A stretch of DNA of 64,000 nucleotides from Membranipora membranacea (Eukaryota > Bryozoa > Gymnolaemata > Cheilostomatida > Membraniporidae), in the NCBI GenBank assembly GCA_914767715.1, contig OU612067.1, forward strand, positions 8,246,001 to 8,310,000, given 5' to 3'. The notes beneath the pieces were generated by a model that worked only from the letters and a program-made list of their open reading frames with translations, was not told where the DNA came from and made no database searches. The translations under genes were made by a program, and so were the position numbers. This document shows, piece by piece, positions 1-11,666 of this stretch (the first letter of the stretch is position 1; each line of letters begins with the position of its first letter).

Positions 1-245
1 CAAGTTCAAGTAGAGTTTTCTTTCTGAATTTCAAGTACAAGTAATTAATCAAATATCAAGTACTTTTTATTAAATTAAAGTAAAACGAACAAACAAGTAA
101 AACAGCAAAATTAACCAGTACAGGTAGGCCTATATATATAATATGATAATGATTAGGGTATGATAATAATATGATAAAATAATATGATAATATAATAGTA
201 TAATAGTATAATGTCCAACTATCCCCGGGTTCTAGTTTTCTTTAT

Positions 246-503
246 TTATACTAGGCCCTGCAGCCTGTTGCATTTGCAGAAAATGAGGCTCTCCAGAATG
301 GCATCGCTCATTGAGGTGCGATGTGGCCTCATCAAGTTGCCACTGTGAGAGAATATCCTCTCGACGGCAGCAGAACATGCCGGCACACGCAACACTTTTT
401 GGCCAAGAGAGTACAGCTTGAAGAGTATTTCCCGCTTTTGGTGCCAGAACACCAACGAATCGCGTGCTGCCATGGGTGTTGATCTGGCAAGCTCCAGATA
501 CAT
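246..503 (-). pseudogene. hAT transposase C-terminal (dimerisation) fragment
   Basis: An 85-codon open frame resembles the hAT-family C-terminal dimerisation domain. It has the run SLGQKVLRVPACSAAVERIF, then SHSGNLMRPHR and a closing block with CKCN. In the family this region holds the transposase dimer together. The catalytic part upstream on the minus strand is missing: beyond base 503 the frame decays into repetitive AGTAGAGTA-type sequence. It is therefore a 3' relic of a DNA transposon and not a functional gene. The family assignment is by motif recognition. Confidence 0.75.
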
Positions 504-539
504 AGTAAACTGGCCGCAGAAATATTATGTGTCAACAGG

Positions 540-780
540 GAGTCGACAACTCCCTGGTGCAAGTAAGAGTAGAGTATATTTGATGTAGAGTAAAGTAGAG
601 TAAGTATATTTGATGTAGAGTAAAGTAGAGTAGAGTATTTAAGTTTGCAAGTAGATTCCGAGTACTTTCTTCCCAAGGGAGTAAAGTAGAGTATATTTAT
701 GGCCCCTTCGAGTAGAGTAGAGAGTAGTTGAAATCGGTACTCGAGTAGTACTTGTACTCGAATTTGTACTCGAGTAGCAC
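540..780. repeat. AGTAGAGTA/TACTCGAGTA short repeats beside hAT relic
   Basis: The stretch repeats AGTAGAGTA, GATGTAGAGTAAAG and TACTCGAGTA many times. Related CAAGTACAAGTA words occur at bases 1-70 on the other side of the transposase fragment. Subterminal motif clusters of this kind are common in hAT elements, so both blocks may be remains of its subterminal regions (inference). Confidence 0.5.
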
Positions 781-851
781 AGCTCTGTCACACCCACTAC
801 ATCATTAAATTTAAACACCTGGAATATCTCGCACTGAGCTTCGCAAGCTTC

Positions 852-920
852 AGCGGCCCAGCTTGCTGAGCAGTCGAATCTCAGCGCGAGAGGGCCGAGT
901 TCAAATCCCGGTGAGGCCAC
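852..920 (+). repeat. tRNA-like fragment (SINE head or tRNA pseudogene)
   Basis: An A-box-like GGCCCAGCTTGCTGAGC is followed about 25 nt later by a good B box, GAGTTCAAATCCC. The acceptor stem does not pair, so this is not a working tRNA gene. The 3' end (TCAAATCCCGGTGA) is shared with another tRNA-like segment at 55454-55527, which suggests a common SINE or tRNA source. Confidence 0.45.
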
Positions 921-1374
921 ATGTAAACAAGCAAGCAGGAGCATAGGGAGGACCCTTATTTCTATAATATAGAACTATACCACAATTATAACATGATTGT
1001 TGTGCTATATACTGTGGCTGTATTTGTTGAGAATAATTGTGGGAGAGTTCTGCCACATAATAGGACAGCGATACTCAGGCTGTCATGGGTGGCATGGCAA
1101 GGACATTTTATTTGCACTTATAATGACATTGCCAATTGCCAATCTGTCATAAACTCAAAGGACAACCTGAGTGTATATCATCCACACCCCTGAATTGTTG
1201 TGGCATTTATGATTGCGGCATTTTTTAGTTTGGTCAAATTTTTATATTCAGTTCAAATTTTCCAGGCAGTTTTGCTAATATTATTTTATCTACATCAATC
1301 TGCCACAAAAGTCAGTATCCAGTTTCTTCCATCATTGGCAGACAGAAAGCTTCAACATTCACTTGTTTGATTTT

Positions 1375-1812
1375 AAGTTGTCCTCTTAATATCAAGGAGG
1401 AGACAATAATGTAGTAGATGAGTTCAGTGAATTTATTGTTGCAAATTACCATTTTCTGTGTGTTCAATATGCTGAAGAAAATTAAGCAGTCTTGATTAGA
1501 TAGAGGGACAGCATTATTCCTACCTGGCTTAGATGATCCATCCCTAGCAACGACCCGTGTGATAAACAGCTCAACCTTTCAGGTTACATTGCCTTGTGAA
1601 AATCACCGACCAAGTAAATTCAGGGCCAAACTGCAATGTCTTGTTGGTATATTTGTATAGAGTACTCCACATTTGTTTTTCATTTTAGCAATTGTAATGT
1701 GCAAAGGTCATCCAATGGATTGTTATAATTTATTAAAGTGTTTTTGCAAATATATCAAGCAGTGTGGCAACTTGCAGCTTGCCTTAGCTAAAAGTCATGA
1801 ATTGTTGGCTAG
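1375..1812 (+). repeat. Dispersed repeat R1, copy a
   Basis: About 440 bp that recurs as a direct repeat at about 7893-8400. Shared blocks include CAAGGAGGAGACAATAATG, GATAAACAGCTC and GTGTGGCAACTT, ending in a TTGCTGGCT-like block. A shorter, reversed and more diverged copy lies near 31695-31850. No ORF or terminal repeat is visible, so its class is unknown. Confidence 0.6.
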
Positions 1813-2340
1813 AAAGTACTAAACGGGCCTTCAGCCATCATAATTTACACTCATTTGTCAGCAGAAAACTCAATTATTCTAAGTATTTATTCTCACATAT
1901 AACTACACAACATGAATTTAAGATGAGCTATTCCTTACCATATTCAATCTTGTTGATTGAAATTTTAAGCCCCATTCCACTTGAAACTAATAAAGTAGAG
2001 TGTTCCCTTTACATCCGATTGATTGGTTGACATGCAATATACTTATTGCCAGACCGATCGACTAGAAAAATACGCAATAGTTTATTTTGTTAGCTCTGTT
2101 TGTCTAATTCAGAGTCAACAAATCAATCCAGATCCCTAGCTAAGCACTGGAAAGGCAGATTTATTGTTTGGTTATTATTCTTCCTTTCCATAATTAATCA
2201 TTCTTCCTACTGATATTAAATAATAGAAAGCAAAAAATAGCATCTGTGTGGAACTTATTGACTGCTCGGTGATCGATAACGAGTGATCACAGGCAGCTCT
2301 TCGTATAAAGCTATAGTGTTATATCCCATCTCATTTCTGA

Positions 2341-2379
2341 GCCGTTGGGCGGAGGGCAAAGTCTTGGGAGCTCAGACTA
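2341..2379 (+). mobile_element. GC-rich micro-element, copy 1
   Basis: A GC-rich patch in AT-rich DNA that begins GCCGTTGGGC and ends GGGAGCTCAGACTA. It shares its end and internal GGGCAAAGTCT-like block with six other patches listed here. See the entry at 22795-22856, which has a clear target-site duplication. Confidence 0.5.
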
Positions 2380-4187
2380 GCGTATTACCAGTCTACGTAA
2401 AACCCTATACTGCGGGCCAGAAAAAGACATCTATCTGCGCATAACATAGCTACTTTGTGACAACAATGAAGCTGATTTGTTGTTATGAACATGACAACTC
2501 CATGATTCATGGCTCTTTTGTGATTGTCATGTAACAAACTACATTGACACACTCTAGTAGTGTGATCTAGAGCTATAACAATAATTTAATGACCACATAA
2601 ATAGAGGCAGTGGAAATCCCACTGGGAAATCCAAGGTTCAATCATCACTTGGAAAATACAAGGCTAGTTGAATCAGATCAAGGCAACAACATATAGTAAT
2701 AAACCGGATTTCCCAGACAAAAACATTGTGTCATCCAGACTCTTACAATACATTTAAAACTTACGGTGTTCATGTCAAAACTCTGCACAGGATATCCTGT
2801 AGAGCAATGTGGCGACCAGTCACCACATGTAGCATGTGTTGAAGTCATGTTCCATGTCACATGACTAACATCATCACCCAAAGAACTCACTCATTGACAT
2901 GTGAGCCTTTCAGAGATATAGGGAGTTACCAGGACCTATATCCAAAAGATCAGCATATCGCATATGGTAAATGGTAAGTTATCGTTACTCACTGTGTTAT
3001 GCCTTATAGATTTTCAACGTTTTTATTTTTGAACTTCTTTGATCCCTCTGTTTCACTACATAATAAATTATCCAATTTTACAAGCAATCAATCCTTTTGA
3101 ATACTGAAAACCCCACATAATTTTACATTTATATTTCTCTCCATTCTGATTGCATGAATATGAGTAAACGCTATAAAAATTGATCTTACAAAACAACTTG
3201 GATGTCTGCAAGCTATACAATGACTAAATTGTCAGTCAATCGGTGAACCATGGTCAGAACAACATTGTGGATTGCTGTGACATCAGAAAATACTCATGAA
3301 AACACTTCACATCGGAAGAGTGGATATTCCCTTCAGATTGAATAAAACATAAGCCTAAGTTTAGCTTACTGACGCCATTTACCCTCATTACCCTGGAATC
3401 GATGCTAAACTGGGTTTGATCGGTACTGGGACCAATTTAGTTTTTAATTATTTTATTGTTGCAAAGTATCAGACAGTTTTTAGATGTGTCAACAATGATT
3501 AGTTCACATTATACATTCTCCTATCCACACGTTATTTATGGCATTGAGTTTGGGGTAATGCAGCCCAAAGTGAATTGAATCAAACTTTGCTCTTACGGAA
3601 AGTTGCATTGTGTGTGATTTTGAGAATGAAACCTGGAAAATATGTGTTTTCAAATTTGAGAAACCTTGAAATCATGCCAGTTTTGAGGCTATTTGAATAT
3701 CGTTATATTCTTTTCTTCTTAAAACAGGTAAATGAAAACAATCTACACCCTAAATTAAACCATAATGAAAAACACCCTCAAATTTGAAATGTAAACCACA
3801 GAGAGCCAACAACTGCAGAGGGGAACGGTCAATGTTGACAAAGGGCGTCAACCTGAACAACAGTTACCTATTGGGGGAGGAGGGGAGCGGGCTGTCGGGG
3901 CTGCGGGGTTGGCTGGCGGAGGCTTTGTGGGGAGTGATGTGTAGTGGGTATTTCGTAGATGGGGCTTCCCGGTCGCTGGTCGGATCGGTGTGGTCTCAGC
4001 TTTAATCAGATGGTCACCACTCTAGTCTCGACCTCTCTGGCGTAGACTATCAGACCACACCGCTTCTTTTTTATCTTAATTTTTAATCGATCATTTAACG
4101 AGAAATTCTCAAGCAGAAACCTAATACAAAAAATCTCCAGCTGAATGTTGTAGCATACAATCCTTTCCTAACTGAAACCATTCATAT

Positions 4188-4338
4188 TAGGCAAAAGCCG
4201 ACCTGTTCGACTGTAATAAAATTGATTATTAATAATCAATGGAACATCCCATTAGCAGAAGTTCTCAACTTGTATGGGATTTTCCATTGATTATTAATAA
4301 TCAATTTTATTACAGTGGAACAGGTCGGCTTTTGCCTA
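4188..4338. mobile_element. Palindromic foldback MITE
   Basis: A 151 bp near-perfect inverted repeat. It opens TAGGCAAAAGCCGACC and closes with the exact reverse complement. Each arm carries TTGATTATTAATAATCAA, and the central loop is about 40 nt. No coding capacity. It is absent from the corresponding place in the right arm, so it entered after the duplication or was lost there. Confidence 0.8.
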
Positions 4339-4700
4339 TTGGCAATAAGGGTAATTTGGCAAGAGCCGCCATGTGCATGTGTCGCTTAGTTATAAATGAC
4401 AAAAAAATATAACCAGTAAAGTATTGACCAGAAAATAATCGAACTTCATGGTGCCTGACACAATAGGCTTCTGCATTGGAAAAAAACGTTGGGAATACCG
4501 ATTTGGGTTTTCCCACCATGAGGCTGACATGTATCCTGGAGATCAAATGGGAAATCCCCTCCATTACATCCATGCAATTGGAAACACTATTGCGCGTGGG
4601 AATAACCATGATTCACTGGATTTTCCATTGATTATTAATAATCAGTTTTCCTCCCCAGGTACATGTTGGCCTTTGCCTGATTTCCATTCCATCTTGCCTT
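4339..4700. repeat. Foldback-related segment with second MITE end
   Basis: This stretch contains another TTGATTATTAATAATCAG block at about 4628 and ends near 4677 with TTGGCCTTTGCCTGA, which resembles the terminus of the 4188-4338 element. It is probably a longer or degraded relative inserted next to it. Open frames on both strands here look like chance frames within repeat DNA. Confidence 0.4.
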
Positions 4701-5228
4701 TTCATGTGGTTGGGGTTCCCATGATTGCGATCGATTATGATTAATTTTCATTTGCCGATAGCTGCATGATAATAGAACTTCGGCCAATAAGCGAAATCAC
4801 AAATGAGTTGCTGGTGTTACTGCCACTGGTGCAATTTGTCCACTAAAAAAGAATAATTGTTAACCTATATTTAGTAATCATAGCAGAATTTATTTTCAAT
4901 AGATGTCATACAAAATCAAGGAGTGCGGTCCGGTATTATTGTGCAGCTCTAACTATCCCCAAACCATCTGTGTCAGGTAAGTGAACTACATTTCACCGTG
5001 CAACCAATTAGCCATAAAGTATACAGAGATCCGTTGATTTGCCATCAAATATTTTCAGAGATATATTATATATATACATATATATTTTTCTTTTTCTACT
5101 TAGTTTTGAATATTGGTATTTTTGTCCCTGATGTGTACTATGGAAAAAGCGAGTACTGAGATCTCCATTATCAATGAATGAGTGTTAAAAATTTCCATTT
5201 ACAGATCTACAACAAAACTACAGACAAC

Positions 5229-7166
5229 ATGTTCATCTCATCAGTACTACAAATATCACTGCTTTGTAGAAGTGTTGGAGACTATCTTTACCCAGAGGCA
5301 ATCTGCCACTCTATGAAAGAACACAGCCATTCCGATAGTCATGCCACGAGCAAACTATCTAGTTGTTACACGACTCTAGGTGGTGGCTCAAATTATACTT
5401 CCTTTACATGGGGCGTGGATACCTTTATCTTTATCTTGAAACTGACATCTACACTTAGTGCCTTACCTGGGCCATTTCAATGTGACAATGAATTAGCAGA
5501 ACTTGTCAACATCACACAGCATTCTGCAACATCTCTCCCTGGCGCTTCATCAACTCTACTCTTGGTCTTGATATGCATGATGAGATGGAGATTGATAAGA
5601 TTGAGTCTAGATGTAAGGAGCTGTGCAGCGACCATCAAATCTACCATACAAATATTGTCTGCGGAAATAAGAAGCAGTTCCAAAGAGACTGAAACACAAA
5701 ACAAAAAGATTAAAGATTCTGAGGGTGATGATGAGATCTCCGCTATCCTGCATTACATTCAACCAGATCAATGGACTAAACCACCGGGCACACATATACA
5801 GGTCTACACTGTAGCAAGATTTCCTGAGAACCACAACCCATTTCTACCACTGAGCCTCCAACGTAAACTCAACGAAATGGGACCCAGAGAGTACCTCACT
5901 TATGTTCTCAATGAGCTCACTCTGGAGGAAAGAGAGTCACTCATGGTAGATGAGAGGCAACGTAGAAAAACATTCCAAGTCACCTGGCCACTAGACGCAA
6001 ATCTGTCAGGAATAAAAATGGCGCAAGCCGGATTTTACTCTGTCGACAATTATGACCGTGTGCAGTGCGTATTCTGCAGGGGTAGCCTTCACCGTTGGGA
6101 GCGAGATGATATCCCTATGCTTGAGCATGCAAGATCTTTTGCATTTTGTCGTTATGTCAAGGGGCTGAACTGTGGGAATAGGGAATACCGCAGTGACAAA
6201 CTGAGTGCAGACAACCTGAAAAATATATCCATGTTTAGTGCCCAAGAACCTGATCGTCATAGCCGTAATGGGACTGTATCTGTGGATAGCAGCACATTAG
6301 GAATTTCAACTAGTAGGGCTGCCCATATAGAGTATGCACCCGAACCGTCAAGGCTTAGAACCTACAACAGATGGCCAGCTAGCTCGGTATTGACCAAAGA
6401 GAGATTGTGCGACGCAGGATTTTACTTCACTGGATTCGATGATCAAGTCAGATGCTTCTTCTGCTCCGGGGGTCTCAGAGAATGGCGAATAACCGATGAC
6501 CCATGGGTAGAGCATGCTTGCTGGTTTCCTGACTGTGCTTTCTTGGTTCAACAACAAGGTCAAGACTTTGTTGAGAAAGTACATGCTTACACACCTGCAA
6601 ATAAGAAATGTGTACGAAAAACAGTTGCGCAAAAGAAAGCAGAAGTCATCGAACAGGAATCCCGTACTGCTCAGGATATGATGTATGAAGTTTGCCAACA
6701 ACTCGAATACACTGACACTCAGATAGAAGCAGCCATAAACCACCACGGTGGCGCGTTTGATGATATTAAAGAGCTAGTCGAGGTCAAATACGAGATAGAG
6801 AGTTGGGTCATCTCTGTTCTTCCCAAAAGAAACACTTCCCAAAATAATACAGACAAACAACCAGTCCTTGCTGAAAAAGATCATGCTAGAGCCTTCCAAG
6901 TTGACAATAATCCTCCAAGACCCGGCCAAATTTTATCTTCAGAACGGCATCAGAAATACGATAACTCATGTTTAGTTTGTGAAAATAAAACTGGTAGATT
7001 TGTACCTGCGTGTAGATTGTCACTCCCATGTGGACATCTAACTCTCTGTGAATCGTGTAACACCGACGAGATTAACAGAACAAACACATCTCCTGGTAAT
7101 CACACACCAAAATGTATGAAATGTCACGGACAGCTTACTGGAACTATGAAAGTGTATTTTGCGTAA
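5229..7166 (+). CDS. IAP-family protein, copy 1 (2xBIR, UBA, RING)
   Basis: Inhibitor-of-apoptosis (BIRC) type protein, likely a caspase-binding E3 ubiquitin ligase. The frame is open from 5178 (662 codons), but a splice acceptor at about 5204 makes the ATG at 5229 the probable start (645 aa). Residue numbers from 5178: hydrophobic stretches near 85-97 and 127-137; BIR1 C297, C300, H317, C324; BIR2 C426, C429, H446, C453 (both C-x2-C-x16-H-x6-C); UBA-like helices about 500-540; RING from C598-x2-C601 to the C-terminal GTMKVYFA. All zinc ligands are present. A leader exon upstream is non-coding. The inverted sister gene at 26773-28707 matches closely from about residue 180 onward, but the N-terminal part differs strongly. 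The hydrophobic N-terminus is unusual for IAPs and might anchor it to a membrane (inference). Confidence 0.9.
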   Translation: MFISSVLQISLLCRSVGDYLYPEAICHSMKEHSHSDSHATSKLSSCYTTLGGGSNYTSFTWGVDTFIFILKLTSTLSALPGPFQCDNELAELVNITQHSATSLPGASSTLLLVLICMMRWRLIRLSLDVRSCAATIKSTIQILSAEIRSSSKETETQNKKIKDSEGDDEISAILHYIQPDQWTKPPGTHIQVYTVARFPENHNPFLPLSLQRKLNEMGPREYLTYVLNELTLEERESLMVDERQRRKTFQVTWPLDANLSGIKMAQAGFYSVDNYDRVQCVFCRGSLHRWERDDIPMLEHARSFAFCRYVKGLNCGNREYRSDKLSADNLKNISMFSAQEPDRHSRNGTVSVDSSTLGISTSRAAHIEYAPEPSRLRTYNRWPASSVLTKERLCDAGFYFTGFDDQVRCFFCSGGLREWRITDDPWVEHACWFPDCAFLVQQQGQDFVEKVHAYTPANKKCVRKTVAQKKAEVIEQESRTAQDMMYEVCQQLEYTDTQIEAAINHHGGAFDDIKELVEVKYEIESWVISVLPKRNTSQNNTDKQPVLAEKDHARAFQVDNNPPRPGQILSSERHQKYDNSCLVCENKTGRFVPACRLSLPCGHLTLCESCNTDEINRTNTSPGNHTPKCMKCHGQLTGTMKVYFA

Positions 7167-7326
7167 CTAAAAAGTTAAACCATTTTTTGTAGAGAATTTT
7201 TAAAAGTTGAAAACTAGGAAATTGTGTTTGAAGTTGACGATAAATATAACTAGCTTGTTCAATATTTAATATTATTGATAGTTATTTCTCTCCCTTTTCA
7301 CTCAGAATTACAATACAAATCTTACC

Positions 7327-7332
7327 AATAAA
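7327..7332 (+). terminator. Poly(A) signal of IAP copy 1
   Basis: AATAAA lies 161 nt after the IAP stop codon. The surrounding 3' flank is conserved in the inverted right arm (26560-26770), as expected for a shared 3' UTR. Confidence 0.6.
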
Positions 7333-7892
7333 AATCTGCTGCTTTATGGCAACTCACCATCTCGTCTCATGATTATAGTGACAGAAAATCTAGGGAAGCT
7401 TGGAGATTTGATAGAATGAACTCTGTATTGGTATACAATTCACAGCAAGAATGTGAGATTGCTCAAAAAATTCAGTCTGATCATTGCTTACTTTGAAAGC
7501 AAATCATAAGATTGTAAGTTTTGCCTGCTAGAAGCTGTGTGAAAAATCAGACAAGTAATGATGTATTGAACAACTCACCAACTTAAATGACTTGTGTTAG
7601 ATGTCATGGGCAGCTTACTGATATTGAATTTGATTTCTGAGGCAACCTTCTTTGAAATAAACTTTTGCAAATAGTTATTATTGAGGATAAATTGAAGAGA
7701 CTATATATTTTGTGTCCCTTATAATTGGTCATAGGGGGTTTAAAATGGTCAAGAGTACTAAAAACTGTCAATAGAGGTAATTGATCATAATAGACACAAA
7801 GTTGATACATGTCAGCAAAACAAAACTCTCAGCACTTGGTGATAGTGGCTGGGACACATCATGAATAGGTCAAAGGCTTCAGTAATCATCTT

Positions 7893-8400
7893 TTAATGTC
7901 GAAGTTGCCCTCTTAACATCAAGGAGGAGACAATAATGTAGATGAGTTGAATGAGATAGTTATTGCAAATTTCCATCATTGGTGTGTTTAATATGCTAAA
8001 TGAAATGAGGTAGTTTTGATCAGATAGAGATAAAGTATTACTCTACCTATCTTAGGTAATCCAGCTTGAGATACCCAATGTTAAATATTTCTTATTGGTA
8101 TCAACATTATGTCAGTATAGTCTTGTGATAAACAGCTCGACCTTTGTGATACATATACTCGTAAAAATCAACAACCAAATAATTTGGTCGATTCAAGGCC
8201 TAGCTATTATCTCTCAATGGGTATGTTAATGGTATGTCTGTAAAAAACACTCTACTTTTATTCATTTAAGTGTAAGTTGTAAGGGTCAAGCAATGGAATG
8301 TTAATTATATGACTAGTTTTTTGACAATATAGTAAGCAGTGTGGCAACTTCTAATGGTAGCTTGCCTTAACTAATGGTCGTGAATTGCTGGCTTAAAGGT
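7893..8400 (+). repeat. Dispersed repeat R1, copy b
   Basis: Direct repeat of 1375-1812. Together the two copies bracket the IAP copy 1 gene in the same orientation. The equivalent place in the right arm (about 25600-26100) lacks the element, so it is an arm-specific insertion. Confidence 0.6.
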
Positions 8401-9193
8401 AGGCTACTTGGTATTGGTGTCAGTGATAGTACAAACTATACCTGGTGACAATATTTGAAGTATTGCCTTATGAATACATTCCCTTCCCTCAACCACCATC
8501 TAAGTGCAGATAAATTATTATCATACAGATATGCAGGAACTTACCCAAAGGATTCATTTTATGTTCCCCTTTTATTTTATAATTTAGAACACTATGTATG
8601 TGGTCAATATTAAAAATTCTCAAACAATAGATTCATTGTTACTATAGTGACAAATTACCCTGAACACAACAACAGGAATCTCAAGTTCACAAATGAAGCC
8701 GACCCAGTCCAAGTTGTCATACATAACAAACAGCGTACTGGAATTTACATTGGGAACAGTCGGTGTTGACTTTATGAGTGTGTTTTACAACTAACATTTC
8801 AACCAGGACAAACGACAATTCCATTTCTAAAGAAATCTAATTATGTCAATTTGCCTTGAAAATAGTAGAAAATGTAAAGCTCTGTAACAATGTTTTCCTT
8901 CCCAACAGTAGGCCTTTGATATGAAGGCACTAACCCTAACATTAGAGGCTGTGATATTACTCCAGCCGTTCTTATGTAGAGTCTGATTAGGTGAGAAAAG
9001 CCATCAAAGCGCTACTTGTTTCATTCTCAATGATACATTTGGTCGGGTATATCAATAAAGGCACCAAGAAAAGGCTCCAATTTCAAACCAATTACCACAC
9101 AAATGCTGCTGAAAACCTTGAAGGGTGAGCTGTGAAGTAAGAAGTAGAGAAGATTCGGTGAATATGTATGAGAGAGAGGTTAGGTGAATATTT

Positions 9194-9201
9194 TATATAA
9201 A
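9194..9201 (+). promoter_or_regulatory. TATA-like box of left CXorf65-like gene
   Basis: TATATAAA about 56 nt upstream of the predicted ATG at 9257. The same box with flanking AAAG and GATG(C/A) sequence is kept in the right arm at 24782-24790, although intergenic DNA between arms has drifted. This supports a real promoter. Confidence 0.5.
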
Positions 9202-11347
9202 GCTTGATGCGGTTATTATTTGATCTTGAGCGGATTACTGACACACATATTTTACTATGATGGTAAGTTTGTTTTACTGTTTGCTGCCAAATCCTGGCTG
9301 TCTCCCATCGATAGCCTAGTAGGCACATGGACAGTGTTGTTAGCTGTTGCAGCCAAAAATCCATGATGAAATGTTTGTTTGTTATTTGGTTTCCTTCTGT
9401 TATGTATTCACGGTAGGCAATAAGGGAATATTGTCAATTACGAGAGAAAAAAGGTTCAATACCCTTCACAGGTCACAGTTAAATTTCGCTCTTAGGTAAG
9501 GCAATATTGGAAATCTTACCTTTTTTTTCCTTTGAATATAAGGATTTTGGTTCTTCAATGTAAATCTTCTTTATAGTTCAGAGTTTGAAGTTCCCAGCCA
9601 TTAACAAGGGGAGACAGTTACCAGGAAGTCTGACAGCTTCAGAACCTCATAGTGACTTCCAGCCAGGGCTCATCATTGTCAGATATGGAGGTAGGATAAT
9701 TCACATGTGAGTTGAATGTTTTATGTACTAAGATAAAATAAGGTATGAACTCATTGCAACTCTCACAGGAACCACGAGGGTTATAACGGAGTAGTCTTCA
9801 ATGAATAAAAAGAATAAATCGCAAAAATGTAGTGTGACACAAAAACTTCAGAAAAGCTATGAGCGTACGTTGCGGTGCTACTATTGGCATTCTACAGTGT
9901 AAAAACATTCCTGGTACGAGAAATGGTTTTGATGGAACAACAAACCAGTTAAACATCCACAAGCACATTTGACTATAGAAACGCAATTAGGGATAATCCA
10001 AGCAGGTTACCGCTGTGACTGTGAGTGGATTCAATTCTATAAATCACGACTAGCTGTTATGTTTGGTTTTAATTCAAGGTTACATATTTTACAATATATA
10101 CATGTACACATATATGCAATATATATAGCAAGATTCAGTGGTGTTTGTAGAAGGTGACGAGGCTGTATACCTCATTGATCGCCTATGTCCGCGGTTGCCT
10201 TCCCGAACACCATAAAAAGCTGACTGTGCTGCAGATCAGATGTTTTTTTTGGGATTTTTGATGAAACTAATTGATAGGTCTAGTAAAATAAACAAAATTT
10301 ACAAACTATTTTGGTGATAATCGACCCGCGACAATTTTTGTAGACGATAAGAAGATGATACTGAACTCATTCTGCCAGACGATGCATCTCTTGAATTGTA
10401 TGAAGAAACTATCTGGCTGTAACACACTGGGTGAGATTATAGTCTAATGCCCCTGCTTGTCAGGTTCACATGGTGCACAGTGCTTTGTATTGTTGGAGTT
10501 GTTACAGTTAAGACACCTAAAAATAATAATTGAAGTGCAGGACTTATGAAATTCTGCAGGTGTTGAAATTATTTGTCAGTAAAGCAAATCGAGGCTTGAT
10601 ATATTCTGTACTTTAAACAGTTGAGAATTTGATCATGATTTATGTGTACCCCCCCACTCTCCCACCTACGACACCTTATACGCCTTTGTTTGGTTCCACT
10701 TGACTTCGATATCACTAATTCTTGACAATAGGGTGTGTAATACAACTGTGGCACTTCAGCAGAATAGTATTGACCTAGAATTCCTTGAATCCCTCCAGCA
10801 ATAACTTTTATGGTAACATTGATCTAGCTGTTAGCTGAAGAGAATTGCATTATGGGACATTGTCAAACATCCCAATGACTTTAAGCATTTAGACAGACTT
10901 TGAAATATTGTACTGGTTGACTTTTGTCCGTGACCAAGGCATAGTATTACAGAGCAGCCTAGGCAGGCGTTTTGATAAAAATTATTAAGTAGAAATAAAT
11001 GTTGACAGTAATTCAATTGGCTTCAGGTACCAGTACTGTTCATTCTCTGTTTATTATAGGAATTGTTGTTGGTTTTAGAAAATTTTGTAACTGCTCTATT
11101 ATATTGATAATAATATTACGCAACCAAAGGCTAGACAGGTGCAATAATGCTACATGAGTACTTTAAAAATACATCGTTATTAGGTAACGGTTTGACAGCT
11201 GAACTCAATGACCTTGTTCCTTTCATAGTCAAGACAGGCTACTATTGGGGCTAAAGGGACGCTTTAGGCGACCCCTGACCACATTGACACAGATATATTG
11301 GACTGTTACTATCGTGTATCATCGATCATCAAAGTCCATTCAATCAT

Positions 11348-11403
11348 GGGGGGGGGTATTAGCCGGAGGAGGGGGGCAAATGTCTGGAGGGGGGCTCAGA
11401 CTA
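11348..11403 (+). mobile_element. GC-rich micro-element, copy 2
   Basis: A G-run is followed by TATTAGCCGGAGGAGGGG, GGCAAATGTCTGG and the shared end GGGGCTCAGACTA. Multiple G-tracts could form a G-quadruplex. Confidence 0.55.
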
Positions 11404-11623
11404 ACTCAATCTAAGCTTATTACATGTGCTGACCTAGTGCCAGCAACTATAGCTATAATGTGGCCACAGTTGGCCCTAACAATTTCCCTATGACGAACTA
11501 CATGAAGTTATGCTGGTTCTATCATATTTTTGCATATTGGGTGTGCCTCCTTTCAATAAACTGTTGAATTATTCCTTTTTATCTTCCCATACAAGTAGTG
11601 ACCCTTGGAGGAGCAATAACAAG

Positions 11624-11666
11624 CTCCGGCCGGGGGGTCAGGCGATAGGATGGGGGGCTCAGACTA
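11624..11666 (+). mobile_element. GC-rich micro-element, copy 3
   Basis: CTCCGGCCGGGGGG through GGGGGGCTCAGACTA. Same orientation as copy 2 and about 270 bp away. It is shorter, with the GGGGCAAA-type internal block altered. Confidence 0.5.

Larger units (their letters stand above)
3000..5177. other. Intergenic upstream of IAP copy 1
   Basis: No convincing coding sequence. About 3030-3080 matches the right arm near 29930. A GC-rich, G-run-bearing patch occupies about 3870-4010; it is unlike its surroundings and its class is unknown. The rest is palindromic elements (4188-4700) and AT-rich DNA. A splice acceptor (TTCCATTTACAG) at about 5193-5204 implies a non-coding leader exon of the IAP gene somewhere in this stretch. 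Confidence 0.5.

Noticed and set aside
6348-6746. Frames antisense to the IAP gene (also 27175-27549)
   Set aside because: Mirror frames that follow from the conserved sense coding sequence in both copies.
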